Numbered from the stretch's first letter, positions 20,267 to 32,110 are shown. The stretch: 64,000 nucleotides of DNA from Branchinecta lynchi (GCA_023053575.1 JAKZAP010000018.1:7316001-7380000), one strand, 5' to 3'. Numbers and translations are program-made. Notes: generated by a model from the sequence alone, not told the origin.

Positions 20267-22251
20267 TCATACCTGATAAAGAACTTGATTTCGCAGATGC
20301 CTTGCCATCAGCTCCAGCTCCGCAAAGTAAGCAAAAGCTTGATTAGGGTTCATCCCTCCTCCAGGCCCCGCGGCAAACGGAGAGCCTCCTAGCCCTCCGA
20401 AATATCCAAAACTTGGCAAGTTTCCAAATCCATAGCCTTGCATGCCTGCTTGCTCCGATCCAAAAAGCGCGTCTCGCCCTACAACAGGTTTTGCATTTGC
20501 TGGACCGGAGGAGTCGGCTCCCGGGAAATTGCCATCTTTAGTACTAAATCTGCCGTGTTTCTCGAAGAGGGGAAACGCTGGAGAAAAGTTGGGCATGTCT
20601 TCTAGTCTTGGTATCCCTTGCATTGGGGCTGGTGCTTTTGCACCTGACTGCAGGTAGCCATTAGTCCGTTCAGTTAGGTGTTCTTCACTGGTTGGAGAGA
20701 AATTACCGGATGTCTCTAGACTAGTTTCCTCGATCGTCTCCAGCTCAGTGACGTTTCCCGATTGATCCTCAACGTCACTAACGACGTAGTTACCCTGTTT
20801 GAAACGTTCGTATCCCTCTTTTAATCGTCTGTCTGTGGTATCGTTCCACCCTGAGGGACTATCGCTAGCAGAGAGATTCTGCAGCCGGAAGAGGTTCAGG
20901 TTTGCATAGGGGAAATACGGCGTAGGTACGTTCCTGTACATGTCACTGAGTGTCACGGACGAGGTTGAGCGTTTAAGATTTGGTTTGAGTGGTGCTGGCT
21001 TATCTGGCACAGCTGGAACTTCTTCGCCATTCAAGTATGTCGACTGCATCTCCTTGAGAAGAGTTGCTGACAAAGGCATCCAGTCAGTTGTTGCTCCGCT
21101 ATTGAAGGAAACACTTCGTCCAACATACTTTGATCTAATGTCTGGGTGATCTGCCATCGATAGTCGTGACTTGGAGCGCTTTGGAATCTTTGTCTCGCTT
21201 TGGCTGCTCCAGTTAAGCTCTTTATCGTCGACCAACTCCACTCGGTTTTTCTTCCTCGCCGGCTTCTCTATCTTTCTTTTTGTGGAGTCTGTAATATGCA
21301 ACGTCGTCGCGTTCCTCTGGGAGTTCTTCGCAGACTCGATCTTGATAACGGTAACGCTGCTACCGTCCTGAACGTGACAGACGGTATCCTCAACGGAAGG
21401 TGGCTCTGGCGAGGACTTTTCGTAGCTATCCTGCGGTGAGCTGTACCCGGAGGAGCTCTGAGACTGCGAAAGCCGTGCCTGTTCCGCTAGCGTCTTGTCG
21501 GCAAGGTTGGTAGGAGGACCGGCAAGTTGCTCGTCCTTTGGAGGCAGTGGTGGAGGACGCTGCGGCTTCTCCGGTATGTCCCCTGGGTTGACTTTCTTTA
21601 TAGCAGCCGCCACTCGTGGCCGCGTTCGAAGAGCGGACATGTCGGTTTGGGTTGCACTTGATTTCCTCTCGCACTGTCTTTTCGGTTTCACTGGTTTCAT
21701 CACCTCTTTCTGTTCAGAGACTTTGGCTTCTACGTTGAGTTGCACGGTGTCTTTATTGTCCACTTTAAATTGTTCCTTTATCACTTTGTTATCTGCTTTG
21801 GTCACTAACATGTTGCCAACACGAAGAAGATCAGTCTTTTTACCAAACACCGCAATGTCTTTTATACTGTCGGATAATGGCGTATCCGATCGTTTGATAT
21901 CGTAGTCGATATCGGGCGTCATTACGCGTCTTACATCGGGCGTCGTTGCCCGGCGATTCTGGTGGTTCATCACCCTTTGCTTCGTGATGCGAAGCAAGTT
22001 TGATCCCTTTTCATCTGCGATATCACCGCAGCTTTCTGCGTCTGTTGTATCCATATCGCAAGTCGTATCGATGTCGGCATCGCTGTCACCGTAAGGGAAT
22101 TTATCGTTGATTAGCTCTATACTTTTAGCGTAAGGGTATCTTTTAGAGAAGCTGGCAGTACTGGAGTTGCTGCTGACGCTGCGTGTTTTGGAGTCGCGGG
22201 TGTAGCCGTCGCCAAACTTCGTGGATAGCTTCATGAACTTGTTGTTCGGAC
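20267..22251 (-). CDS. Tetraspan-like membrane protein, last exon (cytoplasmic tail)
   Basis: The acceptor TTTTCTTCTCTTCGTAG precedes 22251. The first two bases complete a Cys codon carried over from the exon ending at 23076, so the ATG at 22234 is internal. The exon encodes about 660 residues of hydrophilic, apparently disordered tail. Counted from that ATG, features are: TPD repeats (98-108), a PEKPQRPPPLPPK class of SH3-binding motif (221-233), SSGYSSPQDSYEKSSPEPP (about 260-280) and a Gly/Phe-rich end (about 605-640) before a hydrophobic-acidic helix-like segment. Many S/T-P and basic stretches suggest phosphorylation. The stop TGA lies within CAG|GTATGA, which also resembles a splice donor, so continuation downstream is possible. 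A nearby AATAAA favours ending here. The role, probably as a scaffold or signalling tail, is inference. Confidence 0.8.
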
Positions 22252-22678
22252 CTACGAAGAGAAGAAAACGAAAGTAAACGCGGTTCTATGCTGAGAGGAG
22301 AATCGAGAGTGGTCAGGGCCCGGTCTTTTTTTTCTTTTTTTTAAATTATTATTTTTTTTTTTTATGTCGCGTAGCATCTTTTACCTCATTCCCGTCCATA
22401 TGAAATGGCCCGGGGACTACGCTTCCACTTACCCTCGGTGACGCCAACGGTCTTACAAACAAAACTTTCCTTTAATTTTTTGGACCGACCTAACTAATTA
22501 GCGTCACCTACTCTATCCTCTATTTCTACTTTTCGCTTTAATCATTTTTTTTACCCCTTTTATCTTTATTTAAAAAAAAATCATTATCTCTATTACATCA
22601 AATCTTTTTTTGAATTAAGTTTGAAATTAAGCCCGGTCTTAAGTTTTGGTTTCCGTTCTAGTTTCTTGGAGGGCATTT

Positions 22679-22735
22679 ATAATAATAATAATAAGAATAA
22701 CATAAATGCAGTAAAAAAGGCTTTCCTCGTCCTGA
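22679..22735 (-). repeat. LINE 3' tail (TTA)n in intron
   Basis: AATAATAATAATAAGAATAA followed by AAAAAAGGCTTTCCTCGTCC resembles the 3' terminus of the large LINE at 53655 and the tail at 61592. It lies in the intron between 22252 and 23075 of the membrane-protein gene. Confidence 0.5.
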
Positions 22736-23075
22736 ACCTGACAACAACACTAAGCCGAAGACCGTCTATAAATGGAGCTTAAGTAGTACACTACTGGATT
22801 TGGGTTTGCTCCCGGGAAAAAACCGCGTTAAAGGTTCCTTCTGTGTTCCCCATAGCCGGTGGATCGATAGTCGTGACTTGTGAGAATGCAGAAGCAGGGA
22901 AGAAAACCTGCATGGGGAGCGAGTCTAAGAAGCCAAGGAACCGCACCGAATGCTCTACCATGTGCGGTCATGGTACCTCACTTCAGGACACTGGTGTCAT
23001 TAAGAAATAATGTGAAATTCTACAAGCTAATGGAACAGTCTGTCGTCTCTTTTTTCTTTTACATCTGTCGCTCAC

Positions 23076-23328
23076 ATCTCTTCTTACTTGGCTTTGATAA
23101 GTCGTCTGGCGATGGATTTCTCTCCATGTCACCAGCAATGAGCTTTACTGCGCTCTGGTTCTCCACCTCAGCTTTAGTCTGTACTTTCGTCCGCTGTTCT
23201 CCAGAGTCGAAGGACTGGAGGTTGTCAGATCTGAAAGTCTTGCCTTCGTGCATCGTCTTGCTTCTCTGAACGGTTGTAACGTGAGATGTGGTGACAGGCT
23301 GGACCATGAAACTCTGTACTCGCGATAC
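23076..23328 (-). CDS. Tetraspan-like membrane protein, tail exon
   Basis: The acceptor CCGTCTTCTTGAAG precedes 23328 and the donor GTGAGC follows 23076. The 253 bp exon gives 84 codons plus one base, matching the two-base start of the next exon. It encodes VSRVQSFMVQPVTTSHVTTV then a charged stretch with SDNLQSFDSGEQRTKV and SPDDLSKPSKKR. It is hydrophilic, with no membrane segment and no recognised domain. It continues the cytoplasmic tail. The antisense frame over the same bases is a shadow. Confidence 0.7.
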
Positions 23329-23399
23329 CTTCAAGAAGACGGAAGCGGTTTAAAGAAAATGAGTCATTAGATATTTCTGAGGCTTGTAGAGATCAACAG

Positions 23400-24480
23400 G
23401 GCACTTTCTTTCGCAGATAGGTGGAAATTCGTGGACGACCTGTCACTGCTTGAAGTGTGCAGAAGAAATAGTAAAAGCAGTGCTAAGGTTATCATCGATG
23501 ATATCTGTGATGAGGCAGCTATGGATGACATGGTCGTCAACATGGATAAATCGTTGGTGCTAACTATATCATTTTTAAAAAGCATGCCGGACTTTTACCC
23601 TCCCCTCCCCTCTGCCCAGTGTGTGAAACACATAAAGTTACTGGGAATCCATATTACCCATGACTTAAAATGGATCAAACAAGTGGACAGCATGCTTAAA
23701 AAGGGTAAAATGGCAATCCGATCCCTAAAATTATTACCCCGTTACGGCGTCCCTACCGAGCACCTTTTAAAAATTTTCTTGTCTTTTATCCGCCCCACTT
23801 TAGAATATTGTTGTCAGGGATCAGTTTGACACGGGATCAGTCGAATTCGTTGGAGAGATTGCAATTCCGAGCCCTCCTTGTTACTTCCAAATCGCCAAAG
23901 GTGCCATACATTGAGCTTCTTCGGAGTTTCAAGCTGGAATCTTTGGCCCAACGTCGGGAAAAAATGTGCCTTAAATTTGGAGTTAAGACGCTTGAGAATC
24001 CTCGTCTGCGAGACATTTTCCCGCCTGAGTTTGAACCCGTTAGGCCTAGACCTGCGCGAATGGTTTCCCAGCCGATTCCTAAGCTACATCCTGTTTCTGC
24101 ATCTCATGACCGATACAGAAAAAGCTTCGTACCGTCATTCGTCGAAATGTATAACTCATCGTGATTCTTGTATAATTCATCGTAATTCGTGCTTATTTTA
24201 TAATTGTTTGAATCCTAGTTCTTACATACGTTTAATGTGACGTCATTCGTCGAAATGCATAATTCGTTGTAACTCTTGTTTATGTTATAGTGATTTGAAT
24301 TTCAGTTCTAATATAAGTGTAATTGTAAATGATCACTTACAGTGATTCGAATTGTATATAAGTTTATTATTTATGACAAAATTATGACAAAGGTGTTGAT
24401 GTTATTATGTTTATGACGAAAAATCCAATGTTCGGCTTGCCCGTGAAGGATTTTTTAAAATAAATTGAAAAATTGAAATT
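23400..24480 (+). pseudogene. LINE C-terminal fragment in intron
   Basis: Encodes KFVDDLSLLEVC, whose VDD core corresponds to the reverse-transcriptase catalytic box (usually Y/FADD). It is followed by KLLGIHITHDLKWIKQVDSM, FLSFIRPTLEYCCQG and, after a frameshift at about 23815, LERLQFRALLVTSKSPKVPY and RYRKSFVPSFVEMYNSS. These are the palm-thumb and C-terminus of a CR1/Jockey-group LINE. The 3' tail (TAAATTGAAAAATTGAAATT) ends at about 24480. It lies antisense to the membrane-protein gene inside its 23329-25148 intron. Inactive. Confidence 0.85.
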
Positions 24481-24739
24481 GAACAGGAAAAGTTTGGTGG
24501 ACTTCTGCACACCTGTTCACTCCAACTGCCCACATAATCCTCCAACCCGTGAATCCGGTCATGCCGTTTTTCCTGTAGTTGTAGACTAAGAAATTACCAC
24601 GTTTTAGAAGTGGTATGACAGGCATCGATCTAATAGTATGCAATTTAAGGTAAGGGTTACGTGTCGTTGCTCAAGGAAAAAACCCTACATGCACTCGCAC
24701 ACACTATGAAGATGTTGCGTAGTTTAAAAAGTTTTTTCA

Positions 24740-25080
24740 GAGCATCATTTCAATGTAGCTCGTAATCAGCAGCCGTTGCCAAACCTTATGGGTCGTTTGA
24801 TAATCAGAAGTTAGTTCATGAACATCTTAGTCTAGTTCATGATCATCCAGTTTTATACTCACAAACTTCGCCTAACGTTGCTCGGTAGTTTGAAAACCAG
24901 GGACTATACAACAAACGATGTCGAAGATCAGGAAAGAATTCTCTAAGTTTTAAAGGGTTTACTGAGATCTCGTGAACATCAACTGTTGACAAACGTTATG
25001 GGTAGTTTGATAATCAGAAGCCTATTTCGTGAACATCCAATTATGCAGTCACAATAGACGTCATCGGTAAGCGTTGTGTA
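24740..25080. repeat. Diverged tandem duplication in intron, ~200 bp unit
   Basis: TTATGGGTCGTTTGATAATC near 24790 reappears as TTATGGGTAGTTTGATAATC near 24998. Each is followed by GAACATC and a CAGTCACAA/ATACTCACAAA stretch and then by GCAAACGATGCCGAAGA or ACAAACGATGTCGAAGA. Confidence 0.6.
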
Positions 25081-25148
25081 CAATCCGAAATTATAGAGCA
25101 AACGATGCCGAAGACCAAGTCAGATTTGTCAAATATCATGCTGCAAAC

Positions 25149-25367
25149 CTTTTTCGGAATGACATCTGACGGTGCTGACATGAAGACGCTATGGGTTCTA
25201 CGTACTGTCGCGATCCTATTCACTTTGTCAGCTGCGGTTGATCTTTCCGGAAGCTCAGCTTTGACTCGCTTGATGTCGTCAATCCTCGTGAGGCGGTAGT
25301 CGTCCGCGTCGGAGTAGACCCAATTTTGTGAGGAATCTCGACCGGAATGTCGACGTCGTTCTTGCAT
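25149..25367 (-). CDS. Tetraspan-like membrane protein, juxtamembrane tail exon
   Basis: The acceptor GATCCTGATTTTACAG precedes 25367 and the donor AAG|GTTTGC follows 25149. The exon is 219 bp, exactly 73 codons in phase 0 at both ends. It encodes MQERRRHSGRDSSQNWVYSD, then DDYRLTRIDDIKRVKAELPE and THSVFMSAPSDVIPKK. Rich in Arg and acidic clusters, it has no membrane segment, as expected directly after the fourth helix. The donor is weaker than consensus, so the 3' boundary is the least certain part. Confidence 0.7.
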
Positions 25368-25489
25368 CTGTAAAATCAGGATCTTCCAGGTTACTCATTA
25401 CTCATGGTTTATTCCAATTCCCTCAAATTAGCTTTCAACGTCTATGATGTATATAAAGTGGAATAATAAGTATATGTAATAGTATGTTA

Positions 25490-25546
25490 GTATCGTTTTT
25501 GTTGCATAATGGCCTTATGGCTTTAATCTGCAAAAAATCATTCATT
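25490..25546 (+). repeat. LINE 3' tail ending in ATTC repeats
   Basis: ATGGCCTTATGGCTTTAATC, TGCAAAAAATC and ATTCATTCATT resemble the 3' termini of CR1-like elements, which often end in a short tandem repeat. It is intronic. A similar tail (CAATAAAATTCATTCA) is near 13030. Confidence 0.45.
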
Positions 25547-26128
25547 CATTGTAGGTATGCCACCTAGAAGAGTCAGAAATATATTTTAATTTATTTACGT
25601 GAAAAATGGACTAGAAAAATTATGGTGTAATTTTTTCTGTAAAAACACCAGGCAACATTATTTACATGTAGCAGAAAACAAATTAACCCTTTAGCGCCGC
25701 CCATCCCTTGGAAATATGGGGGATTTTCATGCAGACATAACACAAAATTCCAAAACAGATTATCTAATCAAATAGGCAACAACTATTTAGCATTTTTTTT
25801 TACACTTTTTATCAACACATCGTTTAAATATTTTATCTTTATCTCTGATTTGGCTGTGCCAGCCAATCGCCCAGCCATATTAATCACAAATCGCGTCCCT
25901 AGATCATACCACGGTCGACTTGAATCTCGGCGATCTAGATTTTAAACGTGAGAATACTTCCGAGTTAAATTTTCTAACGATTTGAGGGTAGGTTATAGAC
26001 ATAAAGGTAGGGTAAACAAAACAGTCGAACGTTTTTTTGTTAAGATTTGTCGGAGTCGAAAAGGCTGCGAGCAACCCCATAATCTGTCTGGCGAATATCT
26101 TGTAGTGCTTGTAACTCACGGACCGTAC

Positions 26129-26307
26129 CTCAGTAGTGTCAAACTTGCCACTGATCGTCGCAATGGATTGGTGTTGAGTGTTGGCGCTCATAACGCTGCG
26201 TTCCTCCTCGTAATGTCTTCTGTTGCTTGTGATGCAGTAAACGAATTGGGTGCAGAGAAACCCTGCGACGACCCCTGTGCTCGTAGCCACTGTCGCTGTG
26301 ACATACG
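26129..26307 (-). CDS. Tetraspan-like membrane protein, exon with fourth helix
   Basis: The acceptor CTCTTTTTTTTTTAG precedes 26307 and the donor GAG|GTACGG follows 26129. The exon is 179 bp: two bases completing an Ala codon from the previous exon, plus 59 codons. It encodes the fourth transmembrane segment, roughly YVTATVATSTGVVAGFLCTQ and FVYCIT. A basic/acidic start of the cytoplasmic tail follows (SNRRHYEEERSVMSANTQHQ), so the positive-inside rule places the C-terminus in the cytosol. The downstream open frame past the donor is intron. Confidence 0.8.
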
Positions 26308-26851
26308 CTAAAAAAAAAAGAGTAGCGATAATGGCGGCATTATGGTCCCAGTAGAAAATCAGAAAATCTGAATCAGGATGGAATTCCTGGATCCCTGGAT
26401 TTTGGGAAGGTCCGTGAAGAATTCAGTTTTGGGAGTTTTTGCGATGTAGCGCTGGCGTTGGCAACGCGATAGTAACGCTAAATAGGTGATAGGCGAAGGC
26501 CGTAGCCCGTAGCTGAAGTTCCGAGTAGAACTTTAGGGATTACAATTATGGGTGAAAAGGGACGTCCTGTCGAATTTCTCCGTTCCTGAATTTTAAAAAC
26601 ATCTTCGAAGGAAGATTTTTTGGAAATTTGCAACGTTTGCGATCTGGCGCTGAAACTGTTTTAAACGTGGAAAGGACACTATAAAATAATTTCTTTCTTA
26701 ACATTGATTGTCGCACAAAAAAAGTAAGACGAGTTTCTGAAGCAAGAGTGCCTTTCCTGAAAATAGTTTGTACTTCGAACGATACCAGTAGCCTACGCGA
26801 AAGACACGCTTAATGTGAACAGAAAGTTCAGCAAGCCTGTTTTTCCCTTAC

Positions 26852-27161
26852 CTGAGAACATCGTATCAGCAAATCCTTTCTTGCCAAGAAATCGCGCTTC
26901 CTCATTGGCGATCGCCATTCTCCACTCCCCAACTTCAAGGACGATGAGGTTGATGACGTTGGCAAGCAGCGCCGAAATTCCAGTAGCCAGTAGCCATTTG
27001 ACGCGAGACATCTCTGGGATTCTTAGAAGGCTGAATTCCTTTCCCTGGAGGACAAGCTTGGATTTCTTTCTACTACATGGCCATCTAGCAGCACAGCAGA
27101 AGTAGCGGACTTCGGGACAGCGGAAGCTTATAACTAGGATCGCTGCGCAACAGACGACGTT
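26852..27161 (-). CDS. Tetraspan-like membrane protein, exon with helices 2 (end) and 3
   Basis: The acceptor is strong, GCTCTCATTTTCCCTAG before 27161, and the donor is TCAG|GTAAGG after 26852. The 310 bp give 103 codons plus one base, matching its neighbours. It begins NVVCCAAILVISF, the rest of helix 2, then a Cys- and Arg/Lys-rich cytoplasmic loop (RYFCCAARWPCSRKKSK) suited to palmitoylation. Helix 3 is about WLLATGISALLANVINLIVL. An acidic outer loop follows, with GEWRMAIANEEARFLGKKGF. The ATG at 27011, which begins a shorter reading, is internal because the frame and splice phase continue upstream. Confidence 0.8.
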
Positions 27162-28355
27162 CTAGGGAAAATGAGAGCAAGTCAAACAACCTCAGGGGAC
27201 GTCGGAACGCCAAGAAAGACGTAGATCGGTCGAATTTGAAAATCACATAGTACCAAGAGCAAATAATCACAAGAAGGTCACAAGGTCATCACACAAGGTC
27301 TCCCTATCTCTGTCATACGACCATGCGGAGTCGAATATATTCTCATACCCTACTCGATGCAAACAAGCAGAGGGTAGGAGCTACGCAGAACTCATAATTT
27401 GTTACCTCTACAAACAGCCAAATCGCAGTAGAGCACTGTGACGTCACGTCTGACTCGCTGCGGACCGGGTTGTCCATGCCTGCAGGCATCCTACAGTTTA
27501 TCACCTGGTATGCGCAGCGGCGAAGAGGGAAGTAGTCGGGTATCAACTGAAGCCTCACAGCAAGTACCTCTAGTTCCGCTCAGTTTCCATAGTCCGAGGG
27601 TTGGAGCCCGGTTCGTTGAGGGGCTTTCATGAGAGGGGGGGGGGCACCCAGAGAAGGAGTTCTAGTGGATTATTTGTGTTTGATATTACATAGATGGAAC
27701 GATATATAAGGGACTTGTATCAAACCTACATCAAACTTGTAATCAAACCAGAAAAAAAACGAATACATCAAACCCCGTGACATGGGGGGGTGAACGTTTA
27801 TATTAATTTTTAGAATTTTAATCGATGATTAAGCACGGCGTGTACTATTCAATCAGGTCACACCGGTGGAGTGGTGGGCTTAAAAGACCACTCTTGCTTG
27901 TTGCTTTTTTCAGACCCCCAGTGGCGACAAATGTGATCTACTGACCTCTGAAATCTCCCACTTTACAAAAAGGGAAAGCAACTACAGGATTAAATTTCTT
28001 TCCCTTGATTATAATCTTTATACCAGGAATGATTTCTTGCTGCACTTTTAGCATAATCATCAGAGTATTCAATCAACTTCGTAACAGTAGTTGTAATACC
28101 CACATGATTATTTTTTCAACCGATTCATCGTTTATTACGTACTCAGCTGTACAGAATAAATTAAATCCATTATTCGTTAAAGTAGCAACATCCATCTTCG
28201 TTTAACCCGAGTAAGAGCGAGGTTGTCTTCTTCAACCAAAAGTCTGATACAGAGACATTTGATATATTCTTCAGAGATCACATTCTTAGCCTGCATCATC
28301 GATTGCGTACCTTGGTCTGCCTATTGGGTCGGACTTCAAAGCAACGCCTCCTGTC

Positions 28356-28755
28356 TTGTATCGTTTTTTTTCGGAAAAAGTTAGAAAAGCATGCGGAATA
28401 CTCATTGCGTCTAAGTGTCGTTACAATCGGCACATACTGGCCCGGCTCTATTCCGCATTCTCTATGCCGCACATACTAGCGCTGTCGTCATTCTGGTCAC
28501 TACTGAATACGAAAGGTAAAAAATGCATCTATTTTATAGGTAGGCTATTGCAAATATCTTTACCCCCGTGGGCCCGTAATTCTAGATTATCGGCAAAGTA
28601 TAATGTTACCTATCCATTTACAGCAGTATCTGAGCGGATTGCGCGTTTTATCCGTTCGCTTCATGCCAGCCACACTTTGTATAGGGCTATGTTGTCCGGT
28701 GTGTAAATAAGCTTATGTGTTACCTGTCGCATGAAGGAATGAATGAATTTATCTC
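28356..28755 (+). pseudogene. LINE C-terminal fragment in intron
   Basis: The 116-codon frame includes RKACGILIASKCRYNRHILA, RLYSAFSMPHILALSSFWSL and LPPWARNSRLSAKYNVTYPF, then ends in MLSGV and stop at 28706. The arrangement matches the thumb and C-terminal part of LINE reverse transcriptases. A GAATGAATGAAT tail follows at about 28735-28750. It is 5'-truncated and lies in the large intron (27162-32876) of the membrane-protein gene on the opposite strand. Confidence 0.7.
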
Positions 28756-29259
28756 CAAAAAGCCCGTGGGGCCATGGCAGGAATATGTTCTTGTCTTTTT
28801 TGCTTCTTTTTTTCATATTTCGTTTGTGACTTTGCTCTTAACAAGTGCGCAAGCGCTCAGACGTGGAGTGTAAAAGTAAAATGTTTATCACATTTATATA
28901 CAAACAGCTTTAGAACCAAGAGATTTCTCATCCCCAATAACCAAACAAGTATTGAAATAATCTTGTAATCACCCCCCTTTAAAAGCTTTAAATGTAAACA
29001 AACCGCCAGAATAAATCCAAAGAAATATCTTGCACGAATACAATTTGTTCGAACACTGAATGGTCTGCCTGCCAGTCATTAAGAATGGCATATCATCGAT
29101 CATATGACAAAACAGTCCAGTTTCCAACTGTTCATTAAAGATTAAAGTACGTCGCGTCGTCTTATTTGTTGATGTTACACAAAATCCTCATCCATAGATA
29201 TATCTCCCCAAATATAGAAGTGTTGGACTTGAGACCTGTCATAGACAAATTAAACTCAT

Positions 29260-30010
29260 GGCAAATCCGGGCGCAGCTGCCCATGGACGGGAGGGGGGGG
29301 GGGGGGGTCGGGACCCATCAAAATGCGTATTTACATTTTTTTTTTTTTCCACAAGTATACCAGCTTAGAGTTTGATTCCAGTCACGGGTCAAAAACTTAT
29401 ATCATTTTGGTCCACTTGCCATGACCGGGGAGGGTGGGGGTGGTTCAACTCTCCCCTGTCCTTATGATCCAAAAGCACAAAGGAATTTCATCGCCTTATC
29501 TCATGTTATTGTCAAACCAAAAACATTAAAAAATGGGCAATCTGGTCCCAATTTCCCCTGAACCAAGTGGGGGGTTTGAGACCCGCAACAAGTAAAAAGA
29601 GACCCCGATGCTCACAAGCCTACCAAGTTTCAACTTGATACCTGTTGATTCCTAGCAAGGGTACCCAACTTTACTCCGGGGCAATCTGGTCCCAGTTGCC
29701 CATGAACGGGTTTGGTGGGGGAGGTGCAACTTTAAAAAGAAATTTCCCAGCCGTAGGATCTATACGTCCGAGGAATTTCATCGTCCTATGTCCAGTTCTG
29801 GTCAAGTTATGAACTTTATTCACTGGGCAATCTGGGCCCATTTGCTCCTGAACCGGGTTGGGTAGGGGGGGGAGACCCCCAACAGACAGAACTAGACCCC
29901 AATACCCACTAGCGTACCAAGTTTGAACTTGATACTTGCACTGGTTCACGAGCTATGAGCTCCACAAAATACGGTGAAAACCGAAAGCTGCTACAGCGCT
30001 CGCAATAGTG
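29260..30010 (-). repeat. M3 degenerate tandem array, copy 1
   Basis: GGGCAATCTGGTCCCA, TGCCCATGAACGGG, G-runs and TACCAAGTTTGAACTTGATA recur at about 140-160 bp intervals. At the right, GAGCTATGAGCTCCACAAAA and ACGGTGAAAACCGAAAGCTG form the head, which is also seen near 58.98 kb. The architecture (unique head plus tandem array) parallels M1 and M2. Confidence 0.65.
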
Positions 30011-30253
30011 GATTGTGCCAAGGAACACTCCACTAAAAACACTAGAAAACTTCCAGACATTTTATCTTGAAAAAAATATTTCTAGTAAACGCTGTTCTTT
30101 AAGTAGGAAGATTGAGTCTGATAAGACGTTATTTGGTGGGTAGGTCGTAATGTGGGTCAAACTTGGTAAATCTTCGCTAACAGTATCTGACTGCGTGTAA
30201 TGGACACGTCATCTGAGTTATCCTAGCTATGTTTCTACCGAGTTAGCAAGGGT

Positions 30254-30458
30254 CCAGGGCTGGTCACCAAGAACCAGAGTGTACGAGTTACTTCAGGAGA
30301 CTTTGGGTTACTCAGGGTTACGTTCGATTACTTTTGTTTACATTGGGTTACTTTGGGTTACATTGCATTGGGTTACATTAGGTTACATTAGGTTGCTTTG
30401 AGATACTTTTGGGTTACTTTCCAGGGTGTACGAAGTTACTTTTGGTGACCAACCCTGG
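30254..30458. mobile_element. hAT-like MITE with GTTAC-rich core, copy 1
   Basis: Ends CCAGGGCTGGTCACC and GGTGACCAACCCTGG are inverted, with exact 8 bp duplications GCAAGGGT at 30246-30253 and 30459-30466. The core is about 150 bp of GGGTTACTTTGGGTTAC-like short repeats. The target was a copy of the fold-back/hammerhead-like family, whose consensus reads GGCAAGGGTCCTCTTCAGG at this point; here GCAAGGGT has been duplicated. The sister copy is at 50239-50432. Confidence 0.9.
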
Positions 30459-31015
30459 GCAAGGGTCATCTTCATGCTCAAGCTAGAAGAAGGAACCTCT
30501 GATAAAACAAATATGCTCCTCATAAAATTCCTTCTAGATTAGTTATATTTTGGCCGCTAGATGCGCTAATATAAAGTAAACAGTGACATGTTACTTCTTG
30601 GTGTACGTTTATCCAGATTTGCTTGGCTATTTTCAATTTCTCTTTGGCCTAGTCATGTTTAAAATAGTTTCAAATGCCTCTACCTCTATTTGTGCTGTAC
30701 CCCACTTTACTCGGTCAAATTCCATCAGGCTTGTCAATTCTTGCTTCCGCTTTCATTGCTGACTGCTGGCTGACCTTTCCACGTGGTCAATGCGCGACTG
30801 GGTAGGAACCGAAGGCCTAATCGCTTATTCACCCTTGAGATAACTTACGCCAAGAACTCACGTTTGATTGTTCTTGTTTCTCTAGCCGATCTGGCAGAAA
30901 TTCGTCATTGGATTTTATGAGGGCCGTATAAAGACTACTCAGTACTTAGTACCCGTACTCACTAGTCGGTATGACAAAAGCCTTGTAAAACTGTTCGTAA
31001 AGACGGCCTGAAATC

Positions 31016-32110
31016 CGCTTTTTGGGATCCCAAAACGTAAGTGGAGGGATACCTATGACATCGCAAAATTGACCGTCCGTCCGTCTGTCCGTCCGTCTGT
31101 AAGCACTATAACTCTCGAAGGGAATGAGATATTTTGATGAAACTTGGTGTGAGGATATTTTGGGTCAAGAGTAAGGTCAAGTTCGTAGATGGGCTCTGTA
31201 GTCCTACATTTAGGGGTGGGGGAGGGGGTATAAATAAAGGGGCAAATGAAATATTTTTAAACACATAATTTGATAGTCGATTATGGGGTAAGAAGACAAG
31301 CTGAACACGATAGTCAAAACTATTTTGTCATCGGGCAAGTAGTTCGCCGGGAATCCGGCGAAGACCGGAAACTTTGTTAAAAGTATAAGTTTATTTGAAG
31401 TTGATTAGATGTTCGATTTAGGGGTAAGGAGACATGCTGAACAGGATGGTGAAAGCCATTTTTGCACCAGACAAGTAGTTAGTCCGGAATCCGGCCAAAA
31501 CCGGAAAGTCTGTTAAAAGTAAAAGTTTTATTTGAAGTTGATTAGATGTTCGATATACGGGTAGAAGGACATGCTGGACACGATGATGAAAAGCATTTTT
31601 TGGTCGGGCAAATAGTTCGTCCGGAATCCGGCCAGAACCGGAAAGTTTGTTAAAAGTAAAAGTTTTATTTGGAGTTGATTAAATGTTCGATTTAGGGGTA
31701 AGAAGTCATGCTGATCACTTGTGTGAAAACAATTTTCTACCCGGGCAAGTAGTTCGCCGGGAATCCGACCAAAACCGGAAAAAGTTAAAGTTTTATTTGT
31801 AGTCGATTCGATATCCGATTTAGGGGTAAGAAGAGATGCTGAATCCGTGTATGAAAATCATTTTTTACCGGGACATATAGTTCGACTGAAATCCGGCTGG
31901 AGCCGGAAATTTTTTTATAAGTATAACACACATGCTGAATCTTTATCTGAACTCGGTTTTCTCAGATGATTAGCTATTTGGCTTTAATCTGTTTCTGAAT
32001 TTTAATAGCAAAATTGTTCAAGAAGTCTGGCGAAGAAAAGACCCAATCGTCTGGATCATATATTAATTTTTTGGGATCCCATCGAAACCTTTGGTCTTGT
32101 TCTGCTTGAA
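31016..32110 (+). mobile_element. M1 satellite-bearing element, copy 2
   Basis: TTTTTGGGATCCCAAAACG, ATACCTATGACATCGCAAAA and a GTCCGTCCGTCTGTCCGTCC microsatellite open it. The conserved head (GATATTTTGATGAAACTTGG) is followed by about five array units (each with ATGCTGAACA, CCGGAATCCGG, AAAACCGGAAA, GAAGTTGATTAGATGTTCGA). TTTTTGGGATCCCATCGAAA and CCTTTGGTCTTGTTCTGC close it. It lies in the large intron of the membrane-protein gene. Confidence 0.85.

Noticed and set aside
20442..21905. Plus-strand frames up to 136 codons
   Set aside because: Shadows of the long last exon of the membrane-protein gene on the minus strand.
27011..27011. ATG considered as the start of the membrane-protein gene
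   Set aside because: The frame is open upstream to a strong acceptor at 27162, and the phase fits the 32877-33079 exon, which supplies helix 1.
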